A model generated the notes under the pieces. It had not been told where the DNA came from and did not search any database. It saw nothing but the letters and a program-made list of their open reading frames with translations. From positions 1-64,000 of the forward strand of contig NZ_JAGPXB010000014.1 of NCBI RefSeq assembly GCF_018069925.1: 64,000 bases of DNA, in the 5' to 3' direction. This DNA comes from Flavobacterium erciyesense. GTDB taxonomy: Bacteria > Bacteroidota > Bacteroidia > Flavobacteriales > Flavobacteriaceae. The position numbers and the translations under genes are program-made. Below, piece by piece: positions 47,624 through 57,631 of the stretch; the stretch's first letter is position 1; every line of letters starts with the position of its first letter.

Positions 47624-48970
47624 ATGAAGAAATTTATTGAATCAATAAGTAATGTTTGGAAGATTGAAGAACTAAAGAATAGAATCTTGATGACAATCGG
47701 ATTACTCTTGGTTTATCGTTTTGGAGCACAAGTTACCCTGCCAGGGATTGATGCTTCAGAGTTAGCTAATTTAGCTGGGCAAACTAAAGAAGGAATTGGT
47801 TCAATTCTTGATATGTTTACAGGAGGCGCATTTTCCCAAGCATCAGTTTTTGCTTTGGGAATTATGCCTTATATTTCTGCATCTATTGTGGTTCAGCTGA
47901 TGGGAATTGCTATTCCTTATTTGCAAAAGCTTCAAAGTGATGGAGAGAGCGGTAGAAAGAAGATCAATCAAATCACACGTTGGTTAACTATTGGTATTAC
48001 GCTTGTTCAAGGTCCTACTTACATTTATAATTTGTACAGAACTTTGCCGGCTAAAGCCTTCTTATTAGGGTTCAACTCTTTTGAGTTTTTATTCTCTTCA
48101 GTTGTAATTTTAGTTACGGGTACCATTTTTGCAATGTGGTTAGGGGAAAAAATTACTGATAAAGGTATTGGTAACGGAATCTCTCTATTGATTATGGTTG
48201 GTATTTTGGCTCGTTTGCCACAGGCATTCATTCAAGAGTTTACTACAAGGGTAACCAATAATAATGGTGGTCCAATGCTTTTAGTAATCGAAATTATTGT
48301 TTGGTTGTTAGTTATCATATCATGTGTCCTTTTGGTTATGGCTGTGAGAAAGATTCCAGTTCAGTATGCTCGTCGTACAACTTCTGGTGATTTTGAACAG
48401 GACATGCTTAACGGAAATAGGCAATGGATTCCATTAAAGCTTAATGCATCTGGTGTAATGCCAATTATATTTGCACAAGCTATTATGTTTATTCCTGCTG
48501 CACTTGCAGGTTTGTCTAAATCTGATGCGTCACAATCTATTGTTGGTGCTTTTAGTAACATGTTTGGATTTTGGTATAATTTAGTTTTTGCAACATTAAT
48601 TATTGTATTCACTTTCTTTTATACTGCCATTACGGTTCCTACAAACAAGATGTCAGATGATTTGAAGCGTAGCGGTGGTTTCATTCCAGGTGTTAGACCA
48701 GGTGTTGAAACTTCTGATTACCTAGACAAGGTGATGTCCTTAATAACTTTTCCAGGTTCTTTATTTCTTGCCTTAATCGCTGTGTTCCCGGCAATTGTTG
48801 TAAGTGTTATGGATGTTCAGCAATCTTGGGCAATGTTTTTTGGAGGTACTTCATTAATAATTATGGTTGGAGTAGCTATTGACACAATGCAGCAAATCAA
48901 TTCATATTTGTTGAATAAGCATTATGATGGTTTAATGAAAAGTGGTAAAAATAGAAAAGCGGTAGCTTAA
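47624..48970 (+). CDS. secY: Protein translocase subunit SecY
   Basis: The central channel of the Sec translocon in the inner membrane, 448 residues with ten predicted helices. The first helix region begins [20 protein letters not shown]. The plug area has [20 protein letters not shown], and the conserved loop VQYARR and [14 protein letters not shown] mark the ribosome- and SecA-binding cytoplasmic loops. Its place in the spc operon after rplO is the common bacterial one. Confidence 0.98.
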   Translation: MKKFIESISNVWKIEELKNRILMTIGLLLVYRFGAQVTLPGIDASELANLAGQTKEGIGSILDMFTGGAFSQASVFALGIMPYISASIVVQLMGIAIPYLQKLQSDGESGRKKINQITRWLTIGITLVQGPTYIYNLYRTLPAKAFLLGFNSFEFLFSSVVILVTGTIFAMWLGEKITDKGIGNGISLLIMVGILARLPQAFIQEFTTRVTNNNGGPMLLVIEIIVWLLVIISCVLLVMAVRKIPVQYARRTTSGDFEQDMLNGNRQWIPLKLNASGVMPIIFAQAIMFIPAALAGLSKSDASQSIVGAFSNMFGFWYNLVFATLIIVFTFFYTAITVPTNKMSDDLKRSGGFIPGVRPGVETSDYLDKVMSLITFPGSLFLALIAVFPAIVVSVMDVQQSWAMFFGGTSLIIMVGVAIDTMQQINSYLLNKHYDGLMKSGKNRKAVA

Positions 48971-48974
48971 TCTT

Positions 48975-49190
48975 ATGGCAAAACAATCAGCAATAGAACA
49001 AGACGGATCAATCATCGAAGCATTATCAAATGCGATGTTCCGTGTAGAATTAGAGAATGGGCATATTGTAATTGCGCACATTTCAGGAAAAATGCGAATG
49101 CATTATATTAAATTGCTTCCGGGTGATAAAGTAAAACTAGAAATGAGCCCTTACGATTTGTCTAAAGCAAGAATTACTTATAGATATTAA
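48975..49190 (+). CDS. infA: Translation initiation factor IF-1
   Basis: A 71-residue OB-fold protein that blocks the A site during initiation. [40 protein letters not shown] and the [20 protein letters not shown] end are standard. It starts 4 nt after secY, the Bacteroidota arrangement secY-infA-rpmJ-rpsM. Confidence 0.97.
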   Translation: MAKQSAIEQDGSIIEALSNAMFRVELENGHIVIAHISGKMRMHYIKLLPGDKVKLEMSPYDLSKARITYRY

Positions 49191-49202
49191 AGGATATTCA
49201 AA

Positions 49203-49319
49203 ATGAAAGTTAGAGCTTCAGTAAAAAAGAGAAGTCCCGAGTGCAAAATTGTGCGAAGAAAAGGGAGATTGTACGTAATAAACAAAAAGAATCCTAGATT
49301 TAAACAAAGACAAGGATAA
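49203..49319 (+). CDS. rpmJ: 50S ribosomal protein L36, zinc-free form
   Basis: A 38-residue protein, [20 protein letters not shown] onward to the conserved end NPRFKQRQG. The zinc-binding version of L36 has CxxC, a third cysteine and a histidine; here only the cysteine at residue 14 remains and the other ligands are replaced, so it is the C-minus form. It sits 12 nt after infA and 2 nt before rpsM. Confidence 0.95.
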   Translation: MKVRASVKKRSPECKIVRRKGRLYVINKKNPRFKQRQG

Positions 49320-49321
49320 TT

Positions 49322-49696
49322 ATGGCAAGAATAGCAGGGGTAGATATCCCAAAAAATAAGAGAGGTGTTATTGCACTAACCTATATCTTCGGATTAGGTA
49401 GAAGTAGAGCTGTTGAGATTTTAGAAAAAGCTCAAGTAAGCCAAGATAAAAAAGTTCAAGATTGGAATGATGACGAGATCGGAGCAATTCGTGAGGCGGT
49501 ATCAGCTTTTAAAATTGAAGGAGAATTACGTTCTGAGGTTTCTTTAAACATCAAGCGTTTAATGGATATTGGATGTTACAGAGGTATTCGTCATAGAACT
49601 GGTCTTCCGTTAAGAGGACAAAGAACTAAAAACAACTCTAGAACAAGAAAAGGTAAAAGAAAAACTGTTGCTAACAAGAAAAAAGCAACTAAATAA
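49322..49696 (+). CDS. rpsM: 30S ribosomal protein S13
   Basis: A 124-residue S13 in the 30S head, forming bridges to the 50S subunit. [20 protein letters not shown], the [20 protein letters not shown] segment and the basic tail that touches P-site tRNA are all present. It begins the alpha-operon genes, with no separate promoter visible. Confidence 0.98.
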   Translation: MARIAGVDIPKNKRGVIALTYIFGLGRSRAVEILEKAQVSQDKKVQDWNDDEIGAIREAVSAFKIEGELRSEVSLNIKRLMDIGCYRGIRHRTGLPLRGQRTKNNSRTRKGKRKTVANKKKATK

Positions 49697-49704
49697 TAAG
49701 TAAT

Positions 49705-50088
49705 ATGGCTAAAGCAACTGCAAAAAAACGTAAAGTTATCGTTGAATCAACGGGAGAAGCTCATATTTCTGCTACCTTCAATAACATCATCATTTCTTTG
49801 ACTAACAAAAAAGGTGAAGTTATTTCTTGGTCATCAGCTGGTAAAATGGGCTTTAGAGGTTCTAAAAAGAATACTCCATATGCGGCTCAAATGGCAGCAG
49901 AAGACTGTAGTAAAGTAGCTCTTGAAGCTGGACTTAAAAAAGTGAAAGTATATGTTAAAGGACCAGGAAACGGACGTGAGTCTGCTATTCGTTCTTTACA
50001 TAATGGTGGAATTGAAGTGACTGAAATCATTGACGTTACTCCAATGCCTCACAACGGATGTCGTCCTCCAAAAAGACGTAGAGTATAA
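49705..50088 (+). CDS. rpsK: 30S ribosomal protein S11
   Basis: A 127-residue platform protein of the 30S subunit. The core [35 protein letters not shown] and the end [21 protein letters not shown] sequence (here [17 protein letters not shown]) are diagnostic. It is 8 nt after rpsM, but rpsD is 95 nt further on, behind a structured spacer. Confidence 0.98.
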   Translation: MAKATAKKRKVIVESTGEAHISATFNNIIISLTNKKGEVISWSSAGKMGFRGSKKNTPYAAQMAAEDCSKVALEAGLKKVKVYVKGPGNGRESAIRSLHNGGIEVTEIIDVTPMPHNGCRPPKRRRV

Positions 50089-50118
50089 AACTCAAAATTT
50101 AAGTAAATAGTATAACCT

Positions 50119-50170
50119 AGATTGAATATAGATTATCGAAGGATCCGACCTGAATTCATAATCTCAATCT
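50119..50170 (+). promoter_or_regulatory. Candidate S4 autoregulatory leader between rpsK and rpsD
   Basis: AGATTG (50119-50124) pairs with CAATCT (50165-50170), and AGATTAT (50130-50136) with ATAATCT (50158-50164). This gives 13 Watson-Crick pairs with one 5-nt bulge (AATAT) on the 5' side. The inner region holds AGG/CCT pairing around 50140-50151. The structure ends 13 nt before the rpsD ATG. S4 regulates the alpha operon in E. coli and its own gene in Bacillus; I recall an S4 leader family proposed for Bacteroidia but could not check a match. Confidence 0.6.
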
Positions 50171-50183
50171 TAAACAATTTAAA

Positions 50184-50789
50184 ATGGCAAGATATACTGG
50201 TCCTAGTACAAGAATCGCTCGTAAATTTGGCGAGGCAATTTTCGGAGACGATAAAGCTTTCGAAAAAAGAAATTATCCTCCTGGACAACACGGGATGGCT
50301 AAAAAAAGAGGAAAAAAATCTGAATATGCTGTTCAATTAATGGAAAAGCAAAAAGCTAAATATTCTTATGGAATTTTAGAAAAACAATTCAGAAATTTAT
50401 TCGAAAAAGCGTCAGCTACTAAAGGTGTTACTGGTGAAGTTCTTTTACAATTATGTGAGTCTAGATTAGACAACGTTGTATACAGAATGGGTATCGCTCC
50501 ATCTAGAAGAGGTGCACGTCAAATCGTTTCTCACCGTCACATCACGGTAAATGGTGAAAATGTAAATATTCCTTCATACCACTTGAAACCAGGTGACGTA
50601 GTTGGTGTTCGTGAAAAATCTAAATCTATAGAGGCTATCGAACGTTCTTTATCTAATTCAAGTCATGTTTATGAGTGGATTACTTGGAACAATGAGACTA
50701 AATCTGGAACTTTCGTTACTGTACCAGCTAGACTTCAAATTCCAGAAAACATTAAAGAACAATTAATCGTAGAGTTGTACAACAAATAA
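50184..50789 (+). CDS. rpsD: 30S ribosomal protein S4
   Basis: A 201-residue S4, a primary 16S rRNA binder and in other bacteria a translational repressor. [20 protein letters not shown], the basic [20 protein letters not shown] segment and the S4 RNA-binding domain [20 protein letters not shown] are clear. There is no zinc-binding cysteine cluster at the N terminus, so it is the C-minus type. Confidence 0.98.
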   Translation: MARYTGPSTRIARKFGEAIFGDDKAFEKRNYPPGQHGMAKKRGKKSEYAVQLMEKQKAKYSYGILEKQFRNLFEKASATKGVTGEVLLQLCESRLDNVVYRMGIAPSRRGARQIVSHRHITVNGENVNIPSYHLKPGDVVGVREKSKSIEAIERSLSNSSHVYEWITWNNETKSGTFVTVPARLQIPENIKEQLIVELYNK

Positions 50790-50810
50790 TAATTGACTTA
50801 GTCGAAATTT

Positions 50811-51803
50811 ATGGCAATATTTAATTTTCAGAAGCCCGATAAAGTTATCATGATCGATTCAACCGATTTTGAAGGTAAGTTTGAATTTAGACCTTTAGAA
50901 CCTGGTTACGGATTGACTGTTGGTAATGCACTTAGAAGAGTTTTGCTTTCTGCATTAGAAGGTTATGCAATTACATCTGTCCGCATAGAAGGTGTAGATC
51001 ATGAGTTTTCTACTATTTCAGGAGTTGTTGAAGATGTTACCGAAATTATCTTAAATCTAAAACAAGTACGTTTCAAACGTCAAATTGAGGATATAGATAA
51101 TGAATCAGTTACAATTTCTGTTTCAGGTAAAGATCAGTTAACAGCTGGTGATTTTCAAAAATTTATTTCAGGTTTCCAAGTTCTTAATCCAGAGCTTGTA
51201 ATCTGTAATTTAGATAGCAAGATCAAACTTAATTTCGATTTAACTATTGAAAAAGGTAGAGGATACGTTCCTGCCGAGGAGAATAAAAAACAGAATGCTG
51301 CAATTGGAACGATTTTTACTGATTCTATCTTTACACCAGTAAAGAATGTAAAATACGCTATTGAAAACTTCCGTGTAGAGCAAAAAACAGATTATGAAAA
51401 ATTAGTTTTTGAAATTAAAACTGATGGTTCAATCAATCCAAAAGATGCTTTGACTGAGGCTGCAAAAGTTTTAATTCACCATTTCATGTTATTCTCGGAT
51501 GAAAGAATTACACTCGAGGCAGACGAAATTGCACAAACAGAATCGTATGATGAAGAGTCATTACACATGAGACAATTGCTTAAAACTAAGCTTGTTGATA
51601 TGGATCTTTCTGTAAGAGCATTAAATTGCTTGAAAGCGGCTGAAGTTGATACACTTGGTGATTTAGTATCGTTCAATAAAAATGATCTAATGAAATTCCG
51701 TAATTTTGGTAAAAAATCTTTAACGGAACTAGATGAACTAGTTGCAATTAAGAATTTGAACTTCGGTATGGATTTAGCTAAATACAAACTAGATAAAGAA
51801 TAA
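50811..51803 (+). CDS. rpoA: RNA polymerase alpha subunit
   Basis: A 330-residue alpha subunit. The N-terminal dimerisation and assembly domain (1 to about 235) has [20 protein letters not shown] and [12 protein letters not shown]. The C-terminal domain (about 255-320) has helix-hairpin-helix segments [20 protein letters not shown] and [15 protein letters not shown], which contact upstream promoter DNA. It is 21 nt after rpsD. Confidence 0.98.
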   Translation: MAIFNFQKPDKVIMIDSTDFEGKFEFRPLEPGYGLTVGNALRRVLLSALEGYAITSVRIEGVDHEFSTISGVVEDVTEIILNLKQVRFKRQIEDIDNESVTISVSGKDQLTAGDFQKFISGFQVLNPELVICNLDSKIKLNFDLTIEKGRGYVPAEENKKQNAAIGTIFTDSIFTPVKNVKYAIENFRVEQKTDYEKLVFEIKTDGSINPKDALTEAAKVLIHHFMLFSDERITLEADEIAQTESYDEESLHMRQLLKTKLVDMDLSVRALNCLKAAEVDTLGDLVSFNKNDLMKFRNFGKKSLTELDELVAIKNLNFGMDLAKYKLDKE

Positions 51804-51813
51804 ATTGCTTCAT

Positions 51814-51845
51814 ATTTTGATCTCCAAAGCGGATAGTATCAAGAT
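51814..51845 (+). promoter_or_regulatory. Hairpin between rpoA and rplQ
   Basis: ATTTTGAT (51814-51821) pairs with ATCAAGAT (51838-51845) with one G-U pair. Inside, CTCC and GGATAG give further pairs around a short loop. It occupies the 63-nt gap and ends 21 nt before the rplQ ATG. No T run follows, so it is not a terminator. A role in L17 control is inferred. Confidence 0.45.
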
Positions 51846-51866
51846 GAAAGTATAAAAAAACACGTC

Positions 51867-52355
51867 ATGAGACACGGAAAAAAATTCAATCACTTAAGCA
51901 GACAGACTGCACATAGAAAATCTATGTTAGCAAATATGGCTTGTTCTCTAATCGAGCACAAGCGTATTAATACTACTGTTGCTAAGGCAAAAGCGCTTAA
52001 ACAATTTGTTGAGCCTTTAATTACAAAGTCAAAATCTGATACTACACACAACCGTCGTATTGTTTTTGCTTACTTACGTAGCAAGTATGCTGTTACTGAT
52101 TTGTTCAGAGATGTAGCTGCTAAAGTAGGTGACCGTCCAGGTGGATACACTCGTATCATTAAAGTTGGAAATCGTTTAGGAGATAATGCTGATATGGCAA
52201 TGATCGAATTAGTTGACTTCAATGAACTTTACAATGGTGGTAAAAAAGAAGTTAAAAAAGCTAAAAGCCGTCGTGGTGGTAAAGCTAAAAAAGCGGATGA
52301 GACTACAGAAGCTCCAGTTGCTGAGACTGAAACAACTACTGATTCTGCTGAGTAA
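51867..52355 (+). CDS. rplQ: 50S ribosomal protein L17 with long tail
   Basis: The first about 118 residues are canonical L17 ([60 protein letters not shown]). A tail of roughly 40 residues follows: first Lys/Arg rich ([20 protein letters not shown]), then Glu/Thr/Ala rich to the stop. E. coli L17 is about 127 residues. The tail is probably disordered. It is the last gene of the alpha operon, followed by a terminator. Confidence 0.96.
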   Translation: MRHGKKFNHLSRQTAHRKSMLANMACSLIEHKRINTTVAKAKALKQFVEPLITKSKSDTTHNRRIVFAYLRSKYAVTDLFRDVAAKVGDRPGGYTRIIKVGNRLGDNADMAMIELVDFNELYNGGKKEVKKAKSRRGGKAKKADETTEAPVAETETTTDSAE

Positions 52356-52383
52356 TTATGAGAATAATTGTTCAATAAAAATC

Positions 52384-52418
52384 AAGGATAAGCTACTCGT
52401 AGTTTATCCTTTTTTTTT
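52384..52418 (+). terminator. Terminator of the ribosomal protein operon
   Basis: AAGGATAA (52384-52391) and TTATCCTT (52404-52411), with an inner CTAC/GTAG pairing, lead into a T run. Confidence 0.9.
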
Positions 52419-52531
52419 AGCATTTTGTGAACAAATCTTCATCCTTTTATAATCAAAGGTTAATTAGTGATGCTCTAATTCTTATTGGGAGTCGCGCTAA
52501 AATTTATCATATTAAAATTCATAAACTACTA

Positions 52532-53629
52532 ATGAAATACACAACACAACAAAAAGCTATACTTTTACTAAGTGACGGAACTATTTTTCATGGAAAATCT
52601 ATCGGGATTTCAGGGAAAACATTTGGAGAGGTTTGTTTTAATACTGGAATGACTGGTTATCAAGAAATTTTTACTGATCCTTCGTATTTTGGGCAAATAA
52701 TGGTAGCTACTAATGCGCATATCGGTAACTATGGTGTTAATGATTTAGAAATTGAGTCTGATGGAATTAAAATCGCAGGATTGGTATGTAAAAACTTTAG
52801 TTTTAATTACTCAAGAGCAGATGCTGAAGGTAGTTTAGAAGAATATTTTATTAAGCACAATTTGATCTCTATTTCAGATGTAGATACGCGTGCGCTTGTA
52901 AGTTACATTCGTGACAACGGGGCTATGAATGCTGTGATCTGTACTGACGGAACATCAGTAGAAGAGTTGAAAGAAGAATTAGCAGCTGTTCCTGACATGA
53001 AAGGACTAGAACTTGCATCGAAGGTATCAACTAAAGAACCGTATTTTTATGGTGATGAAAATGCTACTTATAAAGTTTCAGCTTTGGATTTAGGTATTAA
53101 AACCAACATTTTGCGAAACTTAGCCAAAAGAGATTGTTATATTAAAGTTTTTCCTTTTGATTCCTCTTACGAAGAATTAGCTGCTTTTGAGCCAAACGGG
53201 TATTTTTTATCTAATGGTCCCGGTGACCCTGAGCCTTTGGATAGTGCTATTGCTGTTGCAAAAGCCATCATCGCTGATAACAAACCATTGTTCGGTATTT
53301 GTTTGGGACATCAAATTATAGGTTTGGCCAATGGAGTATCTACTTATAAGATGTTCAATGGGCATCGCGGTATCAATCATCCAGTACAAAATTTAGTTAC
53401 TGGAAAAGGTGAGATTACTTCGCAGAATCATGGTTTTGCAGTTAGTAAAGAGGAATTGGATGCAAATGAGGCTCTTGAAATTACACATTTGCACCTCAAT
53501 GATGGTACCGTTGCGGGAATGCGCATGAAAGATAAAAATTGTTTTTCTGTTCAATACCATCCTGAAGCGAGTCCAGGGCCGCATGATTCATCGTATCTTT
53601 TTGATCAATTTATTCTGAATATGCAATAA
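52532..53629 (+). CDS. carA: Carbamoyl-phosphate synthase small subunit
   Basis: Glutamine amidotransferase subunit that delivers ammonia to CarB for arginine and pyrimidine synthesis. The 365-residue protein starts at the ATG at 52532 (MKYTTQQKAILLLSDGTIFH), which fits the family; an upstream reading from 52427 adds 35 unrelated residues. The class I GATase motifs are FGICLGHQIIG (catalytic Cys) and YHPEASPGPHD (catalytic His and Glu). carB is not adjacent. The gene stands alone between two terminators and has no obvious promoter. Confidence 0.96.
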   Translation: MKYTTQQKAILLLSDGTIFHGKSIGISGKTFGEVCFNTGMTGYQEIFTDPSYFGQIMVATNAHIGNYGVNDLEIESDGIKIAGLVCKNFSFNYSRADAEGSLEEYFIKHNLISISDVDTRALVSYIRDNGAMNAVICTDGTSVEELKEELAAVPDMKGLELASKVSTKEPYFYGDENATYKVSALDLGIKTNILRNLAKRDCYIKVFPFDSSYEELAAFEPNGYFLSNGPGDPEPLDSAIAVAKAIIADNKPLFGICLGHQIIGLANGVSTYKMFNGHRGINHPVQNLVTGKGEITSQNHGFAVSKEELDANEALEITHLHLNDGTVAGMRMKDKNCFSVQYHPEASPGPHDSSYLFDQFILNMQ

Positions 53630-53653
53630 AAATTGTTTTTTTAATTATGGATT

Positions 53654-53684
53654 GGGTCTAACTTTTAGTTAGGCCCTTTTTTTT
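53654..53684 (+). terminator. Terminator of carA
   Basis: GGGTCTAAC (53654-53662) and GTTAGGCCC (53668-53676) form a stem with one mismatch and a 5-nt loop, followed by eight T. Confidence 0.88.
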
Positions 53685-53816
53685 GCTTTCGTGAATTATT
53701 TCATTTTCAAAAAAAAATAGTTCTTATAAATTAGTAAAAGCATTATTTCTCAAATATTTATATCGTTTTCGTTAATAACATTCATTTTTTTCATTCCATG
53801 GTTTCGAAAGATAGAA

Positions 53817-53824
53817 TATATTTG
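53817..53824 (+). promoter_or_regulatory. -7 element of eno
   Basis: TATATTTG is a perfect TAnnTTTG, 27 nt before the ATG at 53852. The -33 region has no clear TTG. Confidence 0.6.
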
Positions 53825-53848
53825 TATTTTAAATTTTAAAAATTTTAG

Positions 53849-55144
<1,296 letters not shown>

Positions 55145-55162
55145 TTCTTACCTATTTCTTTT

Positions 55163-55198
55163 AAAAAGCCATTCGCTCCTAGTGAATGGCTTTTTTTT
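55163..55198 (+). terminator. Terminator of eno
   Basis: AAAAAGCCATTC (55163-55174) and GAATGGCTTTTT (55184-55195) form a 12-bp stem with a 9-nt loop and a T run. Confidence 0.92.
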
Positions 55199-55253
55199 AT
55201 TTTATTTAACAATTTCATTGTGGGATTCTCTTTTTAATTAGTCTGTAATTCCC

Positions 55254-55261
55254 TAAATTTG
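55254..55261 (+). promoter_or_regulatory. -7 element of gltA
   Basis: TAAATTTG matches TAnnTTTG. It overlaps the possible upstream start at 55259, so that start cannot be used, and supports the ATG at 55301. Confidence 0.6.
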
Positions 55262-55300
55262 AGAAATTATTATTTAAAAAAGTTTATTTTCAATTATATT

Positions 55301-56584
55301 ATGTCAAAGATAGCAACATTAGAGATTGATGGACAAAAAATTGAATTACCTGTAATTGTAGGTAGTGAAAATGAAGTGGCCATCGATGTGAACAAATTAC
55401 GTGATTTAACAGGTGTAATCACACTTGATCCAGGTTATAAAAACTCAGGCTCTTGCAAGAGTGATATTACCTTTTTGGATGGTGAGTTAGGGATACTGCG
55501 TTATAGAGGATATGCTATTGAAGATTTGGCTGAAAAAGCAGATTTCTTAGAAGTATCTTACCTATTAATTTTTGGAGAACTTCCAACTGCCAATCAATTA
55601 GCGCAATTTGAAAATGATATTCGCAAATACACGCTTGTAAATGAGGAAATGAAAAACATCATTGATGGATTTCCTAAAACGGCTCATCCAATGGGTGTTT
55701 TAGCAGCTTTAACGAGTGCATTAACGGCGTTTAACCCTAAATCGGTTAACGTTGAAAACGAAAAAGAAATGTACGAGGCAGTTTGTAAAACAATGGGTAA
55801 ATTCCTTGTTATTGCTACTTGGACATACAGAAAAAGTATGGGTTATCCGTTGAATTATTACGATAATACAAAAGGATACGTTGAAAACTTTATGCGTTTG
55901 ATGTTTGAATTACCAACAGGTCCCTACTCAGCAAATCCTGTAGTAATTGATGCATTGGATAAATTATTTATTTTGCATGGTGACCACGAGCAAAACTGTT
56001 CTACTTCGACAGTACGTATGGTAGGTTCGTCACACGCTGGTTTGTTTGCTTCTATCTCTGCAGGTGTTTCAGCACTTTGGGGGCCATTACACGGAGGAGC
56101 CAATCAAGCTGTATTAGAAATGCTTGAAGAAATTCACAAAAACGGTGGTGATGCTGATAAATATATGGCTAAAGCCAAAGATAAAAACGATCCTTTCCGT
56201 TTGATGGGCTTTGGACATAGAGTTTATAAAAATTTTGACCCGCGTGCTAAAATTATCAAAAAAGCGGCTAATGAAGTATTAGCAACGCTTGGAGTAGAAG
56301 ATCCAATTTTAGCAATTGCTAAAAAATTAGAAGAAGCAGCTCTTGAAGATGAATACTTCAAATCAAGAAACTTGTATCCTAACGTAGATTTCTATTCAGG
56401 AATTATATACAGAGCATTAGGTATTCCTACTGATATGTTTACGGTAATGTTTGCAATTGGGCGTTTACCAGGTTGGATCGCGCAATGGAAAGAAATGCGT
56501 GAAAATAAAGAGCCAATTGGGCGTCCAAGACAAGTGTATACTGGACATCCATTGAGAGAATTTGTTGCAACCGATAAAAGATAA
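55301..56584 (+). CDS. gltA: Citrate synthase
   Basis: Condenses oxaloacetate and acetyl-CoA at entry to the TCA cycle; a type II, hexamer-type enzyme of 427 residues. The catalytic histidines are in LHGDHEQNCSTSTVR and MGFGHRVYKNFDPRA, and the catalytic aspartate in YPNVDFYSG. A beta-rich N-terminal extension typical of the gram-negative NADH-sensitive form is present (MSKIATLEIDGQKIELPVIV). Own promoter and terminator. Confidence 0.97.
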   Translation: MSKIATLEIDGQKIELPVIVGSENEVAIDVNKLRDLTGVITLDPGYKNSGSCKSDITFLDGELGILRYRGYAIEDLAEKADFLEVSYLLIFGELPTANQLAQFENDIRKYTLVNEEMKNIIDGFPKTAHPMGVLAALTSALTAFNPKSVNVENEKEMYEAVCKTMGKFLVIATWTYRKSMGYPLNYYDNTKGYVENFMRLMFELPTGPYSANPVVIDALDKLFILHGDHEQNCSTSTVRMVGSSHAGLFASISAGVSALWGPLHGGANQAVLEMLEEIHKNGGDADKYMAKAKDKNDPFRLMGFGHRVYKNFDPRAKIIKKAANEVLATLGVEDPILAIAKKLEEAALEDEYFKSRNLYPNVDFYSGIIYRALGIPTDMFTVMFAIGRLPGWIAQWKEMRENKEPIGRPRQVYTGHPLREFVATDKR

Positions 56585-56593
56585 AATCAGTTT

Positions 56594-56625
56594 AAAAAGC
56601 TTCACTAATTGGTGAAGCTTTTTTT
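56594..56625 (+). terminator. Terminator of gltA
   Basis: AAAAAGCTTCAC (56594-56605) and GTGAAGCTTTTT (56612-56623) form a 12-bp stem with a 6-nt loop and a T run. The next promoter element begins at the last T. Confidence 0.92.
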
Positions 56626-56632
56626 ATATTTG
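56625..56632 (+). promoter_or_regulatory. -7 element of the deiminase gene
   Basis: TATATTTG is a perfect match, beginning in the T run of the gltA terminator and ending 17 nt before the ATG at 56650. No good TTG is seen at -33. Confidence 0.5.
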
Positions 56633-56649
56633 CCAAAAGCTAAAAATAC

Positions 56650-57564
56650 ATGTTAAAGTTAAATATCAAAACTGAAACTTCGCGGCTTCGAGCGGTAGTT
56701 TTAGGATCTGCAGTGAGTAACGGCCCAACTCCAAAAGCAGCTGAAGCTTATGATCCCAAATCATTAGAACATATTTTAGCTGGAACCTATCCTATCGAAG
56801 CAGATATGGTTCAAGAAATGAATGCATTTGATGCAGTTTTGAAGAAATATGAAGTTGAAGTTTATAGGCCAGAATGTATTGAAAACTACAATCAAATTTT
56901 CACGAGAGACATCGGATTTGTAATTGATGATGTTTTTGTAAAATCGAATATTTTACCCGATCGAGAACGCGAATTAGACGCCATAAATTATATCATTGAC
57001 CAAATGGATCCGCTAAAAGTGGTGCGTCCTCCCGAAGAAGTGCATATTGAGGGTGGTGATGTAATGCTTTGGAATGATTACATTTTTATCGGAACCTATA
57101 AAGGGAGTGATTACGCTGATTATATTACTGCGCGCACCAATGGCTTGGGTGTTCGGTATATTAAGGATTTGTTTCCTCATAAAAAAGTAAAAGATTTTGA
57201 TTTAGTTAAATCAAAAATAGAAGCCAGAGATAATGCACTGCATCTTGATTGCTGCTTTCAACCTGTTGGGAAAGACAAAGGGATTATCTATAAAAATGGT
57301 TTCAGAGAAGAAGCAGACTATGTTTTTTTGGTTGATCTTTTTGGAAAGGAAAATCTTTTTCACATTACTAGAGACGAAATGTACCACATGAATTCAAATA
57401 TTTTTTCTATCGATGAAAAAGTGGTCGTTTCTGAACGTAATTTTACGCGATTAAACAATTGGCTGCGTTCACATGATTTTATCGTTGAGGAAATTCCATA
57501 TGCTGAAATTGCCAAACAAGAAGGACTATTACGTTGTTCAACTTTGCCTTTAATTAGAGAATAA
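56650..57564 (+). CDS. Dimethylarginine/arginine deiminase-superfamily protein
   Basis: A 304-residue member of the guanidino-group-modifying (amidinotransferase fold) superfamily, close to dimethylarginine dimethylaminohydrolases. The active-site pieces are all present: an acidic HIEGGDVML motif, a histidine in DNALHLDCCF, and the nucleophilic cysteine in GLLRCSTLPLIR near residue 296. Such enzymes hydrolyse arginine or methylated arginine to citrulline, or transfer its amidino group. The exact substrate is open. A second superfamily member follows, 67 nt downstream. Confidence 0.82.
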   Translation: MLKLNIKTETSRLRAVVLGSAVSNGPTPKAAEAYDPKSLEHILAGTYPIEADMVQEMNAFDAVLKKYEVEVYRPECIENYNQIFTRDIGFVIDDVFVKSNILPDRERELDAINYIIDQMDPLKVVRPPEEVHIEGGDVMLWNDYIFIGTYKGSDYADYITARTNGLGVRYIKDLFPHKKVKDFDLVKSKIEARDNALHLDCCFQPVGKDKGIIYKNGFREEADYVFLVDLFGKENLFHITRDEMYHMNSNIFSIDEKVVVSERNFTRLNNWLRSHDFIVEEIPYAEIAKQEGLLRCSTLPLIRE

Positions 57565-57575
57565 ATAATGGTTTT

Positions 57576-57602
57576 AATGTTCAATGTTTGTAAAAGAACA
57601 TT
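57576..57602 (+). repeat. Inverted repeat between the two deiminase-type genes
   Basis: AATGTTC (57576-57582) and GAACATT (57596-57602) are perfect inverted copies with a 13-nt spacer, followed by TTTG. It could be a weak terminator for the first gene or an operator for the second. Confidence 0.35.
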
Positions 57603-57631
57603 TTGAACTAACGAACTTTAAAATAAAATTT

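Noticed and set aside
53207..53584. Short minus-strand frames opposite carA
   Set aside because: They overlap conserved catalytic regions of carA and have no start context or domain.
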